Of a stretch of 64,000 nucleotides of DNA, positions 35,051 through 46,699 are shown one piece after another. How positions within the stretch are numbered: the stretch's first letter is position 1; every line of letters begins with the position of its first letter. This DNA is from Siphonodentalium dalli (taxonomy: Eukaryota > Mollusca > Scaphopoda > Gadilida > Siphonodentaliidae), in assembly GCA_032622095.1 (NCBI GenBank), contig CP136066.1:111373319-111437318 (forward strand), written 5' to 3'. Under the pieces are notes generated by a model, which ran no database searches, had not been told where the DNA came from, and saw only the letters and a program-made list of their open reading frames with translations. The translations under genes were made by a program, and so were the position numbers.

Positions 35051-38000
35051 AGCTCATGGTGGTTTTGTATGCACTTGTATGTCCAGAGCAAAACTCTTCA
35101 TGAATCCACTAATTGAAGGTACACGAACAATATTTGGTTGGTAACACATTTCCCATTGACGGCGAAATGGGTCAAATTGCCACGCCCCTTTTTGCGCGAA
35201 GTACTACCACCCGTCGTGACTATATGGCCACATTATGGGGGGTCAGTAATACATTTTCATATCCAAAAGTCAATGGTTTTTAAGATAATTGCCAAAAACC
35301 AAAAAACAATCCATTTTTGAGGGCCTGAACCCCAATTTTGGGATTCAGCACTTTTATCTCAAAGTTGAGCGCCCAATTAGAATTTTATTGACCTACATCC
35401 ATCGGTGCCACATACAGGTATCATTTCTGATATTTTCTGTACCATTATCGGATGGGATTGACCTTCAGGGAGCTCTTCACCCTGAAAATAAGGTTTTTGG
35501 ATGGAATATATTGGTCGTAGAATGAAAAACAGACATTTTCCCAATAACAAAGATGTTGAGGAAATCATCAATTACAGGGTATTTGATCAGTAACCTAAAA
35601 CTCCTACAAAAAGGTTACCTGGTGATATAATTTGAATGTAGTTCATCTTTTGTTATCTAGATTTCATGGCCTTTGACGTGAGATGGTTGCCAAAATGGTT
35701 ATAAATGGAATGACATATACATGTATCACATTAGCAATATACATGTAAATGCGTTCAAAGTGTTATTTTCTTTAAAGTTATGGGAGAACAGGGTGTTTTT
35801 ATGGTATTCTAATGTTGAATTGAATTATACTCAGCCCACAAGCAGGTTTAGTGATGTTGAGTTACTACAATTTGATCAATCAGTATGATTCGGTAGTCCA
35901 GCAGGTTGTGTCTTTATCGTTCCCACATCAATTTTTATTGGCTGCATCACCATTTTGTATAAAGGTTCTACAATTTCCCTAACACGTACATTATTTTAGA
36001 ACAAATAATGGCTAGCCTGGCATGATCGCCTATATTTATATCCTGATATATGTATATGTACACGTAGATATATATTTGCCCTAAATTGTTTCTGGTTCAA
36101 ATTTGGGAGTTTGTAAGAAAATAAGTCATAAGAAAGATGCAGTTGCAGTAATATTAAAATATATTGTCCTGTTCAAAACTAACAAATACATGTCTATTGA
36201 TTATTGGTGTGATATCCAGTAATAAAGACTAAAATTATTTTATAAGGGCTTTAGTCCAGTTATAATAAATCCACACATTAAAAATATAGGGCTTCCATAC
36301 ATACAGAATATTTTCCAACTTGACAATCGTTCCTTGTGTTCAACTGAGTGAGTTCATGTGAGGTTCATGGAAATTTATTTGGCAAACTTGATTCTAAGGT
36401 GTCTAGCTTTATGGGCTTGAAATTCCGAATGCATTCCTGTCGCGTTGTGAGCTCAGAGTGAGTTAGAAGACAAATACAAGCATCAGTTGATATGCAGATA
36501 TAAATACATACAAATCTACATTCTGCAGGTAGCCATGCATGCTATGCAATCCTCCCTCATGTTTCAACTTATCAAGGAAAAATGATCACATTACCAATGA
36601 CTATGATAGTCAGATGTTTTTGTAGATTTTGTAGATTTGTGGATGTTGTAGATTTTGTAGATTTTGTAGATTTGTGGATGTTGTAATGCAATTTAGATCT
36701 CCATTATAGTTGCACAAATTTATTTTTCATTTCGTCCCTTTAAATTGACTTTTATTTTTTTATGTATGTATATGTGCCACTCCAAAAATGTCAGTAAAAG
36801 TACTGTAAACCGTTTGGTTTGATGTTATAGGCACAGGAGAGATATATATATATACTTTACATGTCAAATATTGTGAACCCTGCAGGTACGTGTATGTGTG
36901 TCAGTCGCCTTATGTGTGTGATGTACATGCAGTAACTACATGTATATTCTAGTGACATTTATGGTCTGCACTCTGCAGTATTTCAAAAACATGCTATGGC
37001 CATGCCTACATATACATATGTACACTGATCCTAACACAATGATTGTCAGGTTATAATCTATGTTTGAGGAAAGTCACTATGTATTTTTCATTTGTGTTGC
37101 ATTTGTCAATATTAATGGGTCCCAGGAGCCCAGATGTTACTAGTGCAGAGCCCATTTAATGTTCATGAGACTGGTGGACTTCATGTCTATACTCCTAAAT
37201 AAACATGACTCTGAGTCTTATCAGACCAAGACGGTATTGTGTAGGTTTTACTAGAATTATATTTAGAAAAGACTCAACCATTATTTTTCCACTACCCTAT
37301 ATATCACAATATATTCATTTGGCAGTAGTCATCCCAAGTTTAGTGGTGATGCTAATAAATTTGGTATGATAGTCAGGTAGAGCAAAGCGATCTGAACAAA
37401 TCGAGGATAAGCCACTATGTGTAGTGTACATTAAAAACATGTATATTGTGAAATATTTTAATAATGGGTGCTGGTTTTTACAAACTGGCCATAATTGAGA
37501 TGACCATTCCTGTTGTTTACCAAACATCAGCGTACACATTAAATATTTTGAAGTATATATGTTCTTGAATGTTTCATACAGACACTGACTTTTGCACAAA
37601 TTGCTCGGATTAGCCAAACAATGCAAAAAGAACCAACTTTAGGTAAAATGATGGTACTATTTCTTAACAGAATCGCCTTGACCTACAAACATCGATCATA
37701 GCAATCCAGCAGTACCCATCAGCAAAATATAAAATTAGCAGGACCACTTAACCTGGGGTGGTATTGATAATGAAAATATCTTTAAAATGGTAAGTTATGA
37801 GGGCTATTAACTATTATGAAGAATTATGTTAGTGAAATTATAGACCCTCATCTTCTCCAACCTGCAACTATCATGGCCAATCAAAACTAATGTGGGACTG
37901 ACAAAGGCTCATTCTACTATTGATTGAATAGTGATGATTCCATCATTTCCTAAAACTTTTTGTGAGATGAGGTGTCCTTTTGGAGGAATTGAGTACTTCT

Positions 38001-38955
38001 GAAATATATACTGGTATATATGGTCATCTCTCATCTGATTACAACATGTTTTTACTATGCCCAGATGCAATACCCATTTTAAGATCGCAACATGTGGCTG
38101 ATCAGCTGTTAAATGTTGATAAAAAAAATTGAAAACCTGTTTTGTTCAATCTGTACATTTCTGTTGATTAGAGCACAATTGTTACCTGATTTTTGGTAAA
38201 GCACACCAGTTTCCAAGGCATGTCCAGTCGGGAAGAGCTCATGTTGTGTGTCGGGGTCAACACATCTTCAGCAGCAATTTCCAGCTAATCCCATTGTGTG
38301 TGATCAAATGTGCTCTTAAGTTGATCAGAGAATGCGGATAGTTCTTTAAAAAGTGTCCTTGTGGTATTGTATACTTGTGGTGCATTACATGCTGAAATCG
38401 GTGTTTGGCAATTATCTTTAAAACTATTGACTTTTGGATATGAAAATGTATTACTGACCCCCCATAATGTGGATTTTCAGGGTCAAGAGCTCGTTGAAGG
38501 TCAATCCCATCCGATAATGGTACAGAAATTATACCTATATGTGGCACCGATGGATATAGATAAATAAAATTCTAATTGGGGGCTCAGCTTTGAGATAAAA
38601 GTGCTGAACCCCAAAATTGGGGTTCATGCCCTCAAAAATGGGATTTGTTTTGGTTTTTGGCAATTATCTTAAAAACCATTGACTTTTGGATATGAAAATG
38701 TATTACTGACCCCCCATAATGTGGCCATTCCGCAAATTTTGAGTGGTCACACGACCCCCTATGTCCAAAGGTTCTGGAGATATAGTCACGACGGGTGGTA
38801 GTACTTCGCGCAAAAAGGGGCGTGGCCATTTGACCCATTTCGCCGTCAATGGGAAATGTGTTACCAACCAAATATTGTTCGTGTACCTTCAATTAGTGGA
38901 TTCATGAAGAATTTTTGCTCTGGACATACAAGTGCATACAAAACCACCATGAGCT
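35051..38955. mobile_element. 3.9-kb element with ~430-bp terminal inverted repeats
   Basis: The left arm (35051 to about 35490) begins AGCTCATGGTGGTTTTG. The right arm (about 38455-38955) is its reverse complement, ending CAAAACCACCATGAGCT, with high identity and one ~50-bp extra block (around 38725-38785). Flanks ACTAGATT (35043-35050) and ACTAGAGT (38956-38963) agree at 7 of 8 bases and may be an 8-bp target duplication, which would fit hAT. The 2.9-kb interior has no convincing transposase, so it looks non-autonomous or decayed. Confidence 0.75.
36615..36690. repeat. TGTAGATTT microsatellite-like tract
   Basis: Imperfect repeats of TTTTGTAGATT and TTGTGGATGTTGTAGA inside the interior of the 3.9-kb inverted-repeat element. 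Confidence 0.7.
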
Positions 38956-40370
38956 ACTAGAGTATATGTATATAGTGTTCTCAAGATCCGGGCTTTATGT
39001 CGATCATATACGGAACTGAATGAATGATATAGTTTTTCTAAGACATCTTCAATTTTGATAAATATCTCGGGGAAACATTTTGTCGCCATGCATATAGCCT
39101 TACCCTTGGAACAAACGTCGCACTACACTGTTAAAAAATATAAGATATATAAACGTGTCACGTGTTTTATCAAAATCGGTAGTGTTTTTATATATACGGA
39201 TTATGTGTTTATAACTAAGATATGAAATCACTAGTGTTTATAATCAAAAACACTTGACATGTTTTAAACGGTTACATTCGTAACATTCAGCAGTACAGCA
39301 CTGAACTTAAAATCCGATAATGATTGTAAAGTCAAAATTAATACAAATACATATTTATTTAAACTTCAAAAATATGTTTGCGGTAATAATCTTACTTAGA
39401 CAAAGATTTAGGGCTATTTGCACTTGCTGTTTGTGGTATAAAACACATGACGCGTTTTGAACAGAGCCGTTTTAAATAGGTAGTGTTTATAATTTTCTAC
39501 CAGACCAATACCGCGTGGTATTGGGACCAGATGTTCGCTTCAACGATTCAAATTCATTATTTTCGGCATTGCAAGGTACCAGTCGTGGTAATGTTACATA
39601 GATACTCATCCTGTTGTATTCGGGTTGCGATTGTGTTTCTCACAATACAAATCACGGTAAAATTGAGGAGCTGTTTCCAGGATCCAAACCAAAATAAAAG
39701 GTAAGTACATACACGTAGCTATGTATAAATGAACATTTGCCGCTTGTATTAAAATTGAAGTTTGTGAGTCGATCGGCACGACAAAGAACTCATGAGTTTT
39801 AATTTTTAAAGAGTAGAAATGCAAATGCTGAATTGTGAATATTCATGTTACCACTTACCAGGTTATATTTTCGTCATAACACGTTGGCTTGTACTGAGTT
39901 TGGTCATATTTACTTTAAAGAAAAATTTAAATGTTTGAACTTTTTTAAAAAGTAATTTTTTTTTCTCCAAAATGTCCAATATACATGTACTCAATTATGA
40001 CACATCTTTTTTTAACAAATTTGCTAAACCGATGTCTTCAACTTATACAACACCCAGGAAAACCGCATGCAGGTACCAATGTCCCGACAGAGAGTAAGTT
40101 TGAATTTGATGCTGATCAAATTACATCCTTATCAGATTTAATTCCTATATCTTCAAATGTACTCGGTAATTAACCATATTTGCAATTATGTGTTTACATG
40201 GGTTCAGCACACACATTGGACACAAAGAAAGCATTATACAGACATAGCCAGAATAAGTTTTTATAGCTTCATATAATTTAAATACAATTTTGTCATATAT
40301 TTGATGTTTGTTTTTCAACTATTAGTAAGAGATGCTCTGTCCTATTGTATTTGACACAGGCAATTCTTCA

Positions 40371-40941
40371 AGGATTGTCCACTTATAAATGGACCATAGG
40401 TACCTAAAATGGTCATTAATAAATGGACAATCCAACCACGCGTGGCACGCGAGCTTGGGATTGTCCACTAAATGAAGACATGTTTTGTTAATCCTGCATG
40501 AAGGGCAATAACTCTATAAATAATGTTAATTTGCTAAATAACGGTGATTTGTATGAGAAGAAGTGTTTTGACGAAATAACGGAGATATTTGAAGAAGAGT
40601 TTTTGACGAAATAACGGAAATATTCAAAGAAGTGTTTTTAAAGAGCGTATCCCAAACCTCCACCAAGCCTAGCCACCCAAGGGAAGAATTTGACTTATAT
40701 TTCATAAAAATTGATCTGTTGTGGTGTTGCAAATTTCTCATACAAATTTCCGTCATTTAGTAAAGGTACATTCTTTATAGAGTTATTACCCTTCAGATTT
40801 AATATGAAGCTAACATGCACGATTATCTATATATGTCGTGATTTAGTGGACAATCGCAAGCTCGCGTGCCACGCGTGGTAGGATTGTCCATTTATTAACG
40901 ACCATTTTAGGTACCGATTGTCCATTTATAAGTGGACAATC
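40371..40941. mobile_element. MITE with ~105-bp inverted repeats
   Basis: The left arm runs from GGATTGTCCACTTATAAATG to CACGCGTGGCACGCGAGCTT. The right arm is its inverse, ending TTATAAGTGGACAATC. Pairing continues further in (AAGGGCAATAACTCTATAAA against TTTATAGAGTTATTACCCTT), so the 571-bp unit is close to a complete fold-back. Non-coding. Confidence 0.85.
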
Positions 40942-41063
40942 TTATGCGCATTAAGTGATTTGACATCATAAAACCACAATTGGTACGTTTTATTCCCCCA
41001 GAAAATAATTATATCTTAATATGAAGTTTTGATGGCCAGAACTCAACTTTTAAAAGAGAATGT

Positions 41064-41475
41064 TTAAAGATACACCCTCCGCTTTGACACCAAGTATGAC
41101 AAAAGTTCCGGAGCCATTGTTAAGCTTAACGTGCAAAAGAGAAATGAAAAATATTTGAAATTGACACCGAACACGCATTTGGCACAGGCATCGCGAACAA
41201 TCCACACAATACCCCATATGTAATAGGGTAAAATGATATAGAAAACTTTCTCTATTGTCAACTACTTTGGTGGACGGCAGCATGGACGCTCTTTATAATC
41301 GACGTTCAATGGATCTTTTGCAAGGCTGTCACAAATAAAATAAAAAACCTGTTAAAACTTAGTGTTTTCAGGGCCATCATATTAATGAACTCATGGGTCC
41401 GATTTAAGTATTTTCTTGCACAGAAAACGTACATATTATGGTTTCATGGTGTCCAATCTGGCAGGGTATCTTTAA
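41064..41475. mobile_element. TTAA-flanked MITE, second type
   Basis: The left end TTAAAGATACACCCT and right end AGGGTATCTTTAA are inverted, with TTAA at 41064-41067 and 41472-41475 (412 bp). The outermost bases AGATAC resemble the ends of family A. It includes one inverted ATAAAGAGCG motif (about 41288). A 77-codon frame on the minus strand has no family features. Confidence 0.65.
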
Positions 41476-42317
41476 CCACGTTTGAATGTTCGTCAGCCTA
41501 TAGCAACAGTGCCAATGATCACCTCTTATAAAGAGCGTCCATGCTTCTGTCATCCAAAAGCTGAATACAAATAAAGAGCGTTCTCGATTATTATTATCTT
41601 TCTGTTTATCATTTTTGTTTCAGGATTCTATATGACCAGACAATGGTACAGGGGTCGGGAAAGTTAAGGAATTGGCGATATATTCAGTTATTGTACCTCA
41701 AGAAGGACTGATGAGCGCACGAGTTATAACGGCATGAGCTGAGATTTGAAACCATCATTTAAATATTATGAAGTGCATGCAGCGATGAACTGAAAAACAA
41801 GCTTTCCACAGACATTCCATAAGTGATGCGATAAAAAGTCCTATTGTACAGGAAACACAGAGACATGAGAATAAAATATCACTTCTCTCCAAAAACTCGG
41901 AGATGGTCCTCACATATGGGATTCAGAGCGATTATACGGAATATACATGGATTCTACACATATAACGAAATATTGGGTATAAAACAGGGTCTACTGTGTA
42001 ACTTGATATAACGTATCACTGGATTAGATATATGGAACTACACATAATTGGAATTCACACAAAGAATCACTGGATTATATAGGGACTATACCCAGGATTT
42101 ATCAGAACATTTTATAATTTACAGCATTGGATTAAAAGAAACACGTGACTTTAAATATTCTCACAATGGCTTTACCAGGAACCACCTGATTATTATATTA
42201 ATTATTATAATTATTGATTTACAAGATACCCACGACTCGTGGCATAAGATATTTGAGACATTTATGAATTCCATGATTGGAGCTTCCTGAAATTTAGCTA
42301 AAACCATAATGCCAATG

Positions 42318-42469
42318 CATTCTTTTATATATGCGAGTCTCCCTATGGGAGGCTCGCATATAAAAGAGAATACATTGGCCTAACAATATTTACCTTGACC
42401 CTGTAAGCCAAATGCATCTTATATATGCGAGGATCTCTGTGAGAGACTCGCATAAATAAGATAATGCAT
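42318..42469. repeat. Twin hairpins with related stems
   Basis: The first hairpin, at about 42318-42378, has arms ATATATGCGAGTCTCCC and GGGAGGCTCGCATATAAAAG around TAT. The second, 42410-42469, has arms ATGCATCTTATATATGCGAG and CTCGCATAAATAAGATAATG around CTCTGTGAGAG. Both share TATGCGAG in the stem. Confidence 0.8.
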
Positions 42470-43082
42470 GGCACATGATCTTTAATGCTGCAGCAGTGCA
42501 TTATAAAATTGACGACAACCGAAGCATGAGTTTTAACCAACGAACATTTTGGCGAAGATGTTGAACAATTTGTTGAATTGTACGGGAATTTATTTTTTGA
42601 GAATAAAATATTTATAAACACATCGGGAGTTTTATTTTCATAATAATAAACACGTCATAGTGTTTATTAAGTGTGTCTGGAAAATAAATACGTTGAGTGT
42701 TTATTATAAAACAATATAACATGTTTTAATATAAACACTAGTGTTTATTCATAATTGGATGGAGTGTTTATTTTAAAACACTATGACATGTCTTGATATA
42801 AACACTATGACATGTCTTGATATAAACACTAGTGTTTATTCATAATTGGATTGAGTGTTTATTATAAAACACTGTGACATGTTTTTTATATAAACACTGG
42901 TGATTTAATTATAAAACACGTGTGTTTTTGCTAAAACATATCACATGTCTTATAAGTGTGTCTCTCATGTGTTTTTAATTTGACGTGTTTATAGGAAATT
43001 ATTTCTCACAGTGTACCAGCGACTCGAATTCAATTCGAATTAGCCTCGAGTTTAATTCTAAATTCGTCTGTTGAAACAAACG

Positions 43083-43520
43083 TCGCATTTATGTGATCAC
43101 TCAGATCCAAGAGACACTACCCCCACCAGGGACAGCCCTGCCACTACCGTATTGATTGATAATGCAGTACGGAAGAAACACTCTCTTATCACATGGGATA
43201 TTTCAACGACAACACATGAGTGGGGTATGATCTCAGCTTTAATGCAACATTTACAAGCTTGTCCTGCAGATAGCCCAAACGCACGGAACCAATTATGCAG
43301 AGCCTCAGCTCTGACGAGAACGCTGAAGAAATACTGCTATACAGCGTAGGGCATTATGGGCATGGCCCGACGAGCTACGGTACGATTCGGAGCCTACGCC
43401 CAAGAAGTGCTATGAGGCGCCCTAAGCAATATGCACACACGGCCAACAGGGAGAAGCATAACGAGTGCGACGCAGGAAGGCATGAGAGACCACTGGACAG
43501 CCCAACTCCCTATGGCTAAG
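43083..43520 (-). repeat. Long direct repeat, copy 2 (candidate B2 of a YR retroelement)
   Basis: About 430 bp, nearly identical to 43852-44305: AGATCCAAGAGACACTACCC, CTTATCACATGGGATATTTC, TGATCTCAGCTTTAATGCAA, GGCGCCCTAAGCAATA, ACTGGACAGCCCAACTCCCT. The small differences include an 18-bp insertion in the other copy (GAAGCCGAAGCAGAGAAC region). Lying downstream of the minus-strand SGNH/YR remnants, it fits the last repeat of a split-direct-repeat 3' end. Confidence 0.85.
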
Positions 43521-43851
43521 CCCCGTGGTTTGGGCGGGGAACACCACTGTTACCCCTGCAGGACGCACCAAAGCTGGACCAATGGCACTGATGACACAGC
43601 ACCTGAAAGGTAAAACAAACAGCAGCAACGAGATGCAAACAAACAAGACCAGAGGCCCAAAACAAAACAGGCATCACACAACAATGAATATGGCGCGCCA
43701 CTTCGGGGCGCCGAACAATGCGGGGGCACGGAGCTCCAAGTGGGGAGGGAGGGATCGCGACACGTAGATCGTACCGAAAACCGGAATGTCTGCCGGATCA
43801 CAGGATCGAAAAACCACATAAATCACCCCGAACCTTATCGGCCCTGTGTGC
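43521..43851 (-). repeat. Unique spacer between the direct repeats (candidate A2)
   Basis: A 330-bp GC-richer block (GGCGGGGAACACCACTG to ACCCCGAACCTTATCGGCC). In Ngaro-like elements the A2 repeat lies between B1 and B2 and matches A1 at the 5' end. No A1 match was seen above 46.2 kb, as expected if the 5' end is lost. Confidence 0.5.
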
Positions 43852-44305
43852 ATTATGTGATCAATCAGATCCAAGAGACACTACCCCCACCAGTGACAGC
43901 CCTGCCACTACCGTATTGATTGTTTATGCACTACGGAGAAACACTCTCTTATCACATGGGATATTTCAACGACAACACATCAGTGGGGTATGATCTCAGC
44001 TTTAATGCAACATTCACAAGCTTGTCCTGCAGATAGCCCAAACGCACGGAACCAATTAAGCAGAGCCTCAGCTCTGACGAGAAGCCGAAGCAGAGAACGC
44101 TGAAGAAATACTGCTGTACAGCGTAGGGCATTATGGGCATGGCCGACGAGCTACGGTACGATTCGGAGCCGACGCCCAAGAAGTGCTATGAGGCGCCCTA
44201 AGCAATAAGCACACACGGCCAACAGGGAGATCGAGCCCAACGAGTGCGACGCATGAAAGGCAAGAGAGACCACTGGACAGCCCAACTCCCTATAGCTAAG
44301 CACCG
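43852..44305 (-). repeat. Long direct repeat, copy 1 (candidate B1)
   Basis: Direct repeat of 43083-43520 in the same orientation. It ends about 240 bp before the end of the SGNH remnant on the minus strand. Confidence 0.85.
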
Positions 44306-44539
44306 GCCTGTTAAGATCACACTCAGGCACTACAGCTCGAGAGCACTCGCGAATACGCATAAAATGACTGCGCAGTCATAGACATACTAAGCTACTATAT
44401 TGATAAGCCACCCATCACAGTTACCAGACAGGTTATAACGCTATGGCGACACTACCACTACCACTATCTGCAGGACCGCCATAGAGTGCACAGCACTCTC
44501 CCAAACCAGGAGATCCTTGCCCAATTACATCAATGAAAC

Positions 44540-45170
44540 AGTTAAACCACCGGGAAAACCAGAGTGTCATATGCCATGATTGTCTCCAGGGCGCCATGGA
44601 GACTATTCAGATAGATTTCGTTGCCGACGGGGGAGAGATGGATACCATCGGAACGATACATGCCCTTATCAGAAGCGCAAATGTCTGGGTGTTTGGTGCC
44701 ACGACCCCCGTGATGCAATACGAAACCCAACAAGCGTTGGTTGAAGTCCCGGCGCTGGCGAGCACCAATACTCTGGCGATGGGCGTTGTGCCAATAGCGG
44801 CGCGGGAATATATACGTGCGACCAAATAAGGGTGCAGGAAGGCAATGTTTGTTGCACATATGAAAGCTCCTGCTTTACATTGGCACGTAAGTCACGGTAC
44901 CCACCGGCTGTGATGTCGGTGGAGCCAAGCTGTACGACGATGTGGGTAGGATGTCGAGACTGTGAGCAAGCGGCGAGTTCCCGATCAAACGTGGCGTGGA
45001 AATCGCCCCAGTGCATCCCACGAGTGCCGATCCATCGAACAGAAGCGCCGCGGCTGGACAGCTGGAGATGTTGACCAACAGGACGCCGCACACACAGCAC
45101 GCTGGTGAGCCCAGTAGACGTGGGACGATCCCAAGACCCAGATAATGGCTACTGAAACGAGACTAAGCAG
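44540..45170 (-). pseudogene. SGNH hydrolase domain of a tyrosine-recombinase retroelement, frameshifted
   Basis: Three minus-strand frames together cover one SGNH hydrolase domain. Block I is WVLGSSHVYWA (about 45105-45150), then RGMHWGDFHATF, block III VVQLGSTDI where the family usually has GxND (the Asn is replaced here), IWSHVYIP, and finally block V YRSDGIHLSPVGNEIYLNSL with the catalytic D-x-x-H pair (about 44595-44660). Frame changes occur near 45080 and 44720. SGNH hydrolases of this type are known passengers of Ngaro-like YR retrotransposons; their role in the element is unclear. Here the domain follows the recombinase directly and may once have been fused to it. The copy is non-functional. 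Confidence 0.75.
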
Positions 45171-46171
45171 ATGTTGAGCGGATGTATCAACGATAAACAT
45201 CAGACCGCCAACGACCCCGGTGTTGGATGGCATGGTAAGGGGTGCCCAGATCTGCCAGATAGGTAGCACCACCCGAACGAAATGAATGTGGCGTGATATA
45301 TTGTCGAGTGCCGGATGTACGCAAAGCCTGGCGGAGCACGGCCCGAAACGGGGCGATCGTGAGCGGGGTCTTAGTCTGGTGAGAAAGGAACAATCCCGAC
45401 CGGGAGCCGCGAAAGGCAAGAAATGCGGTGGCCGCGCGCAGCTGGCATATAGGTGGATCAGTCGGCAGGCACGGAATGTGAGTATTAGCGGGAGGACCAC
45501 ATTGGTTCGTTTTAGAATTCCGGAGCCAAACGTCAATGGCGGAGCTGCTCAACAAGACATCGCGAAGAAATATAGCATGTCCAAAGTCGGCTTTGGACAC
45601 AGCCGCCAGTTCCCCCACGCGGAACAATCCAAAAAAAGGCCAGTGTAAAGGCAGACGTAAACAAAGCGACCTCATGGGGCGACGAGCAGATGCGAGGAAG
45701 CACGCGGAGCAAGGTACGCAGCAAAGGTATTGTCACTGGAGCAGGACGACGAGAGGATGGAGGCGTCAAGTGACGGACCCCGGTTAATAGTTGGCGAATG
45801 AGGTAAGCCGTGGTGGGATCGCGCATACCCGGAGTCGATGCTGCCGACCGATGGCAGCCAGGTAGGTGGAAATGGTTGAAGCAGAATGTTGGGAGCGATG
45901 AAGCCCGCGATAAACCCGACGATAGCGTGTTCCGGAAGCGGCCAGGAAACGGCCAAGCGATGCTGGTTTGCGAAACGGAGATATGCCCGTATGGCGGTGG
46001 GATACGTGCGGTGAGTTTTTGGCGCCGGGAGGAAGTCAAGAGCAGCGTTACGTGTCGACGCAGGTCCACAGGCACCTGGGGAATGGTGTTGGCGTTCGGG
46101 CGGCGGACGGCGTCAGTCGTCGGAAACGTTTCATCTGGAAACGGTGTGAGAAAATTTTGAAATCTAAACAT
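45171..46171 (-). pseudogene. Tyrosine recombinase (Ngaro/DIRS-like), 5'-truncated and frameshifted
   Basis: The N-terminal part (46171 to about 45640) has the core-binding features of these recombinases (DPTTAYLIRQLLTGVRHL, TIPLLRTLLRVLP, LFTSAFTLAFF). The frame then changes at a run of seven A on the + strand (45631-45637), and the catalytic part continues in the next frame: FRVGELAAVSKADF with the first catalytic Arg, then HSFRSGGATYLADLG with the H-x-x-R pair, then HRGRWRSD with the Trp/His position. A TGA stop follows VYR and falls just before the Tyr expected to be the nucleophile (YIR). The gag and reverse transcriptase/RNase H expected upstream in Ngaro are absent, so the element is truncated at about 46.2 kb. 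A Crypton DNA transposon is the main alternative, but the downstream direct repeats favour Ngaro. Confidence 0.8.
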
Positions 46172-46255
46172 GAAAATCGCAAATTCCTATAGCATCTAGA
46201 CTGCATGCATGGCCTCAAGCTTTCCAAGTCTTGGAAATTTCCAACTGATGTCCAT

Positions 46256-46695
46256 TTAAAGGTACTCAATCCGATTCGATGGTCCCCATATCATCAGATT
46301 CCAACAACAACAACATTTTTTGAAATGCCGCTTCAGATATCAGAATCAATTAGTTGCCCAAAAATAATGATAACCAGTCAACTGTTGTATCAAATTGTCC
46401 AAAACCTGTTTTTTATCAACATTTTGTTCAACGAAATTTGGCCGGATTGTCAAATATCTAACATCCAAAGCCATGCACTTGCTGTTAGAGTTATCCATCT
46501 TCATCCGCAATTTGGTCCGAGACCTTCGGCTCGTCGACTTTTTTCCAGTTTCCAGACCGCTAAAATGTACCGGTGATGAAAAATAATAGATTTCAAAAAT
46601 CGTATCTGATCACTCTGAGCTTCGATGTGTGGGTTCCTCGACTCGAATAAAATATTTTTTAGCCCCGAAGCCAAATAAATAGTAATAAATAATAA
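46256..46695. mobile_element. TTAA-flanked MITE, family A copy 4 (right end lost)
   Basis: Starts TTAAAGGTACTCAATCCGA (TTAA 46256-46259), followed by the same CAACAACAACA, TATCAGAATCAATTA and TTTGTTCAACGAAATTTGG segments as copy 3. The similarity ends after GAAGCCAAATAAATAGTAAT, where a right terminus with TTAA is missing and GACTCGAATTY repeats begin. Confidence 0.75.
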
Positions 46696-46699
46696 CATT

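Larger units (their letters stand above)
39124..43015. mobile_element. 3.9-kb element with AAACAC(T/G)-rich inverted ends
   Basis: The left end TACACTGTTAAAAAATATAA and right end ATAATTTCTCACAGTGTA are inverted. Both subterminal regions (39124-39300 and 42600-43010) are packed with TAAACACTAGTGTTTA palindromes and ACATGT-linked repeats. The flanks are the two halves of a sequence found uninterrupted at about 46718-46755 and 47100-47135 (AACGTCGCACT then GTCGACTCGAATTC), which supports insertion. The interior holds two other MITEs and twin hairpins; no transposase recognised. Confidence 0.65.

Noticed and set aside
44533-46160. Plus-strand frames of 80-123 codons
   Set aside because: Antisense to the GC-rich YR and SGNH remnants, whose minus-strand motifs are specific.
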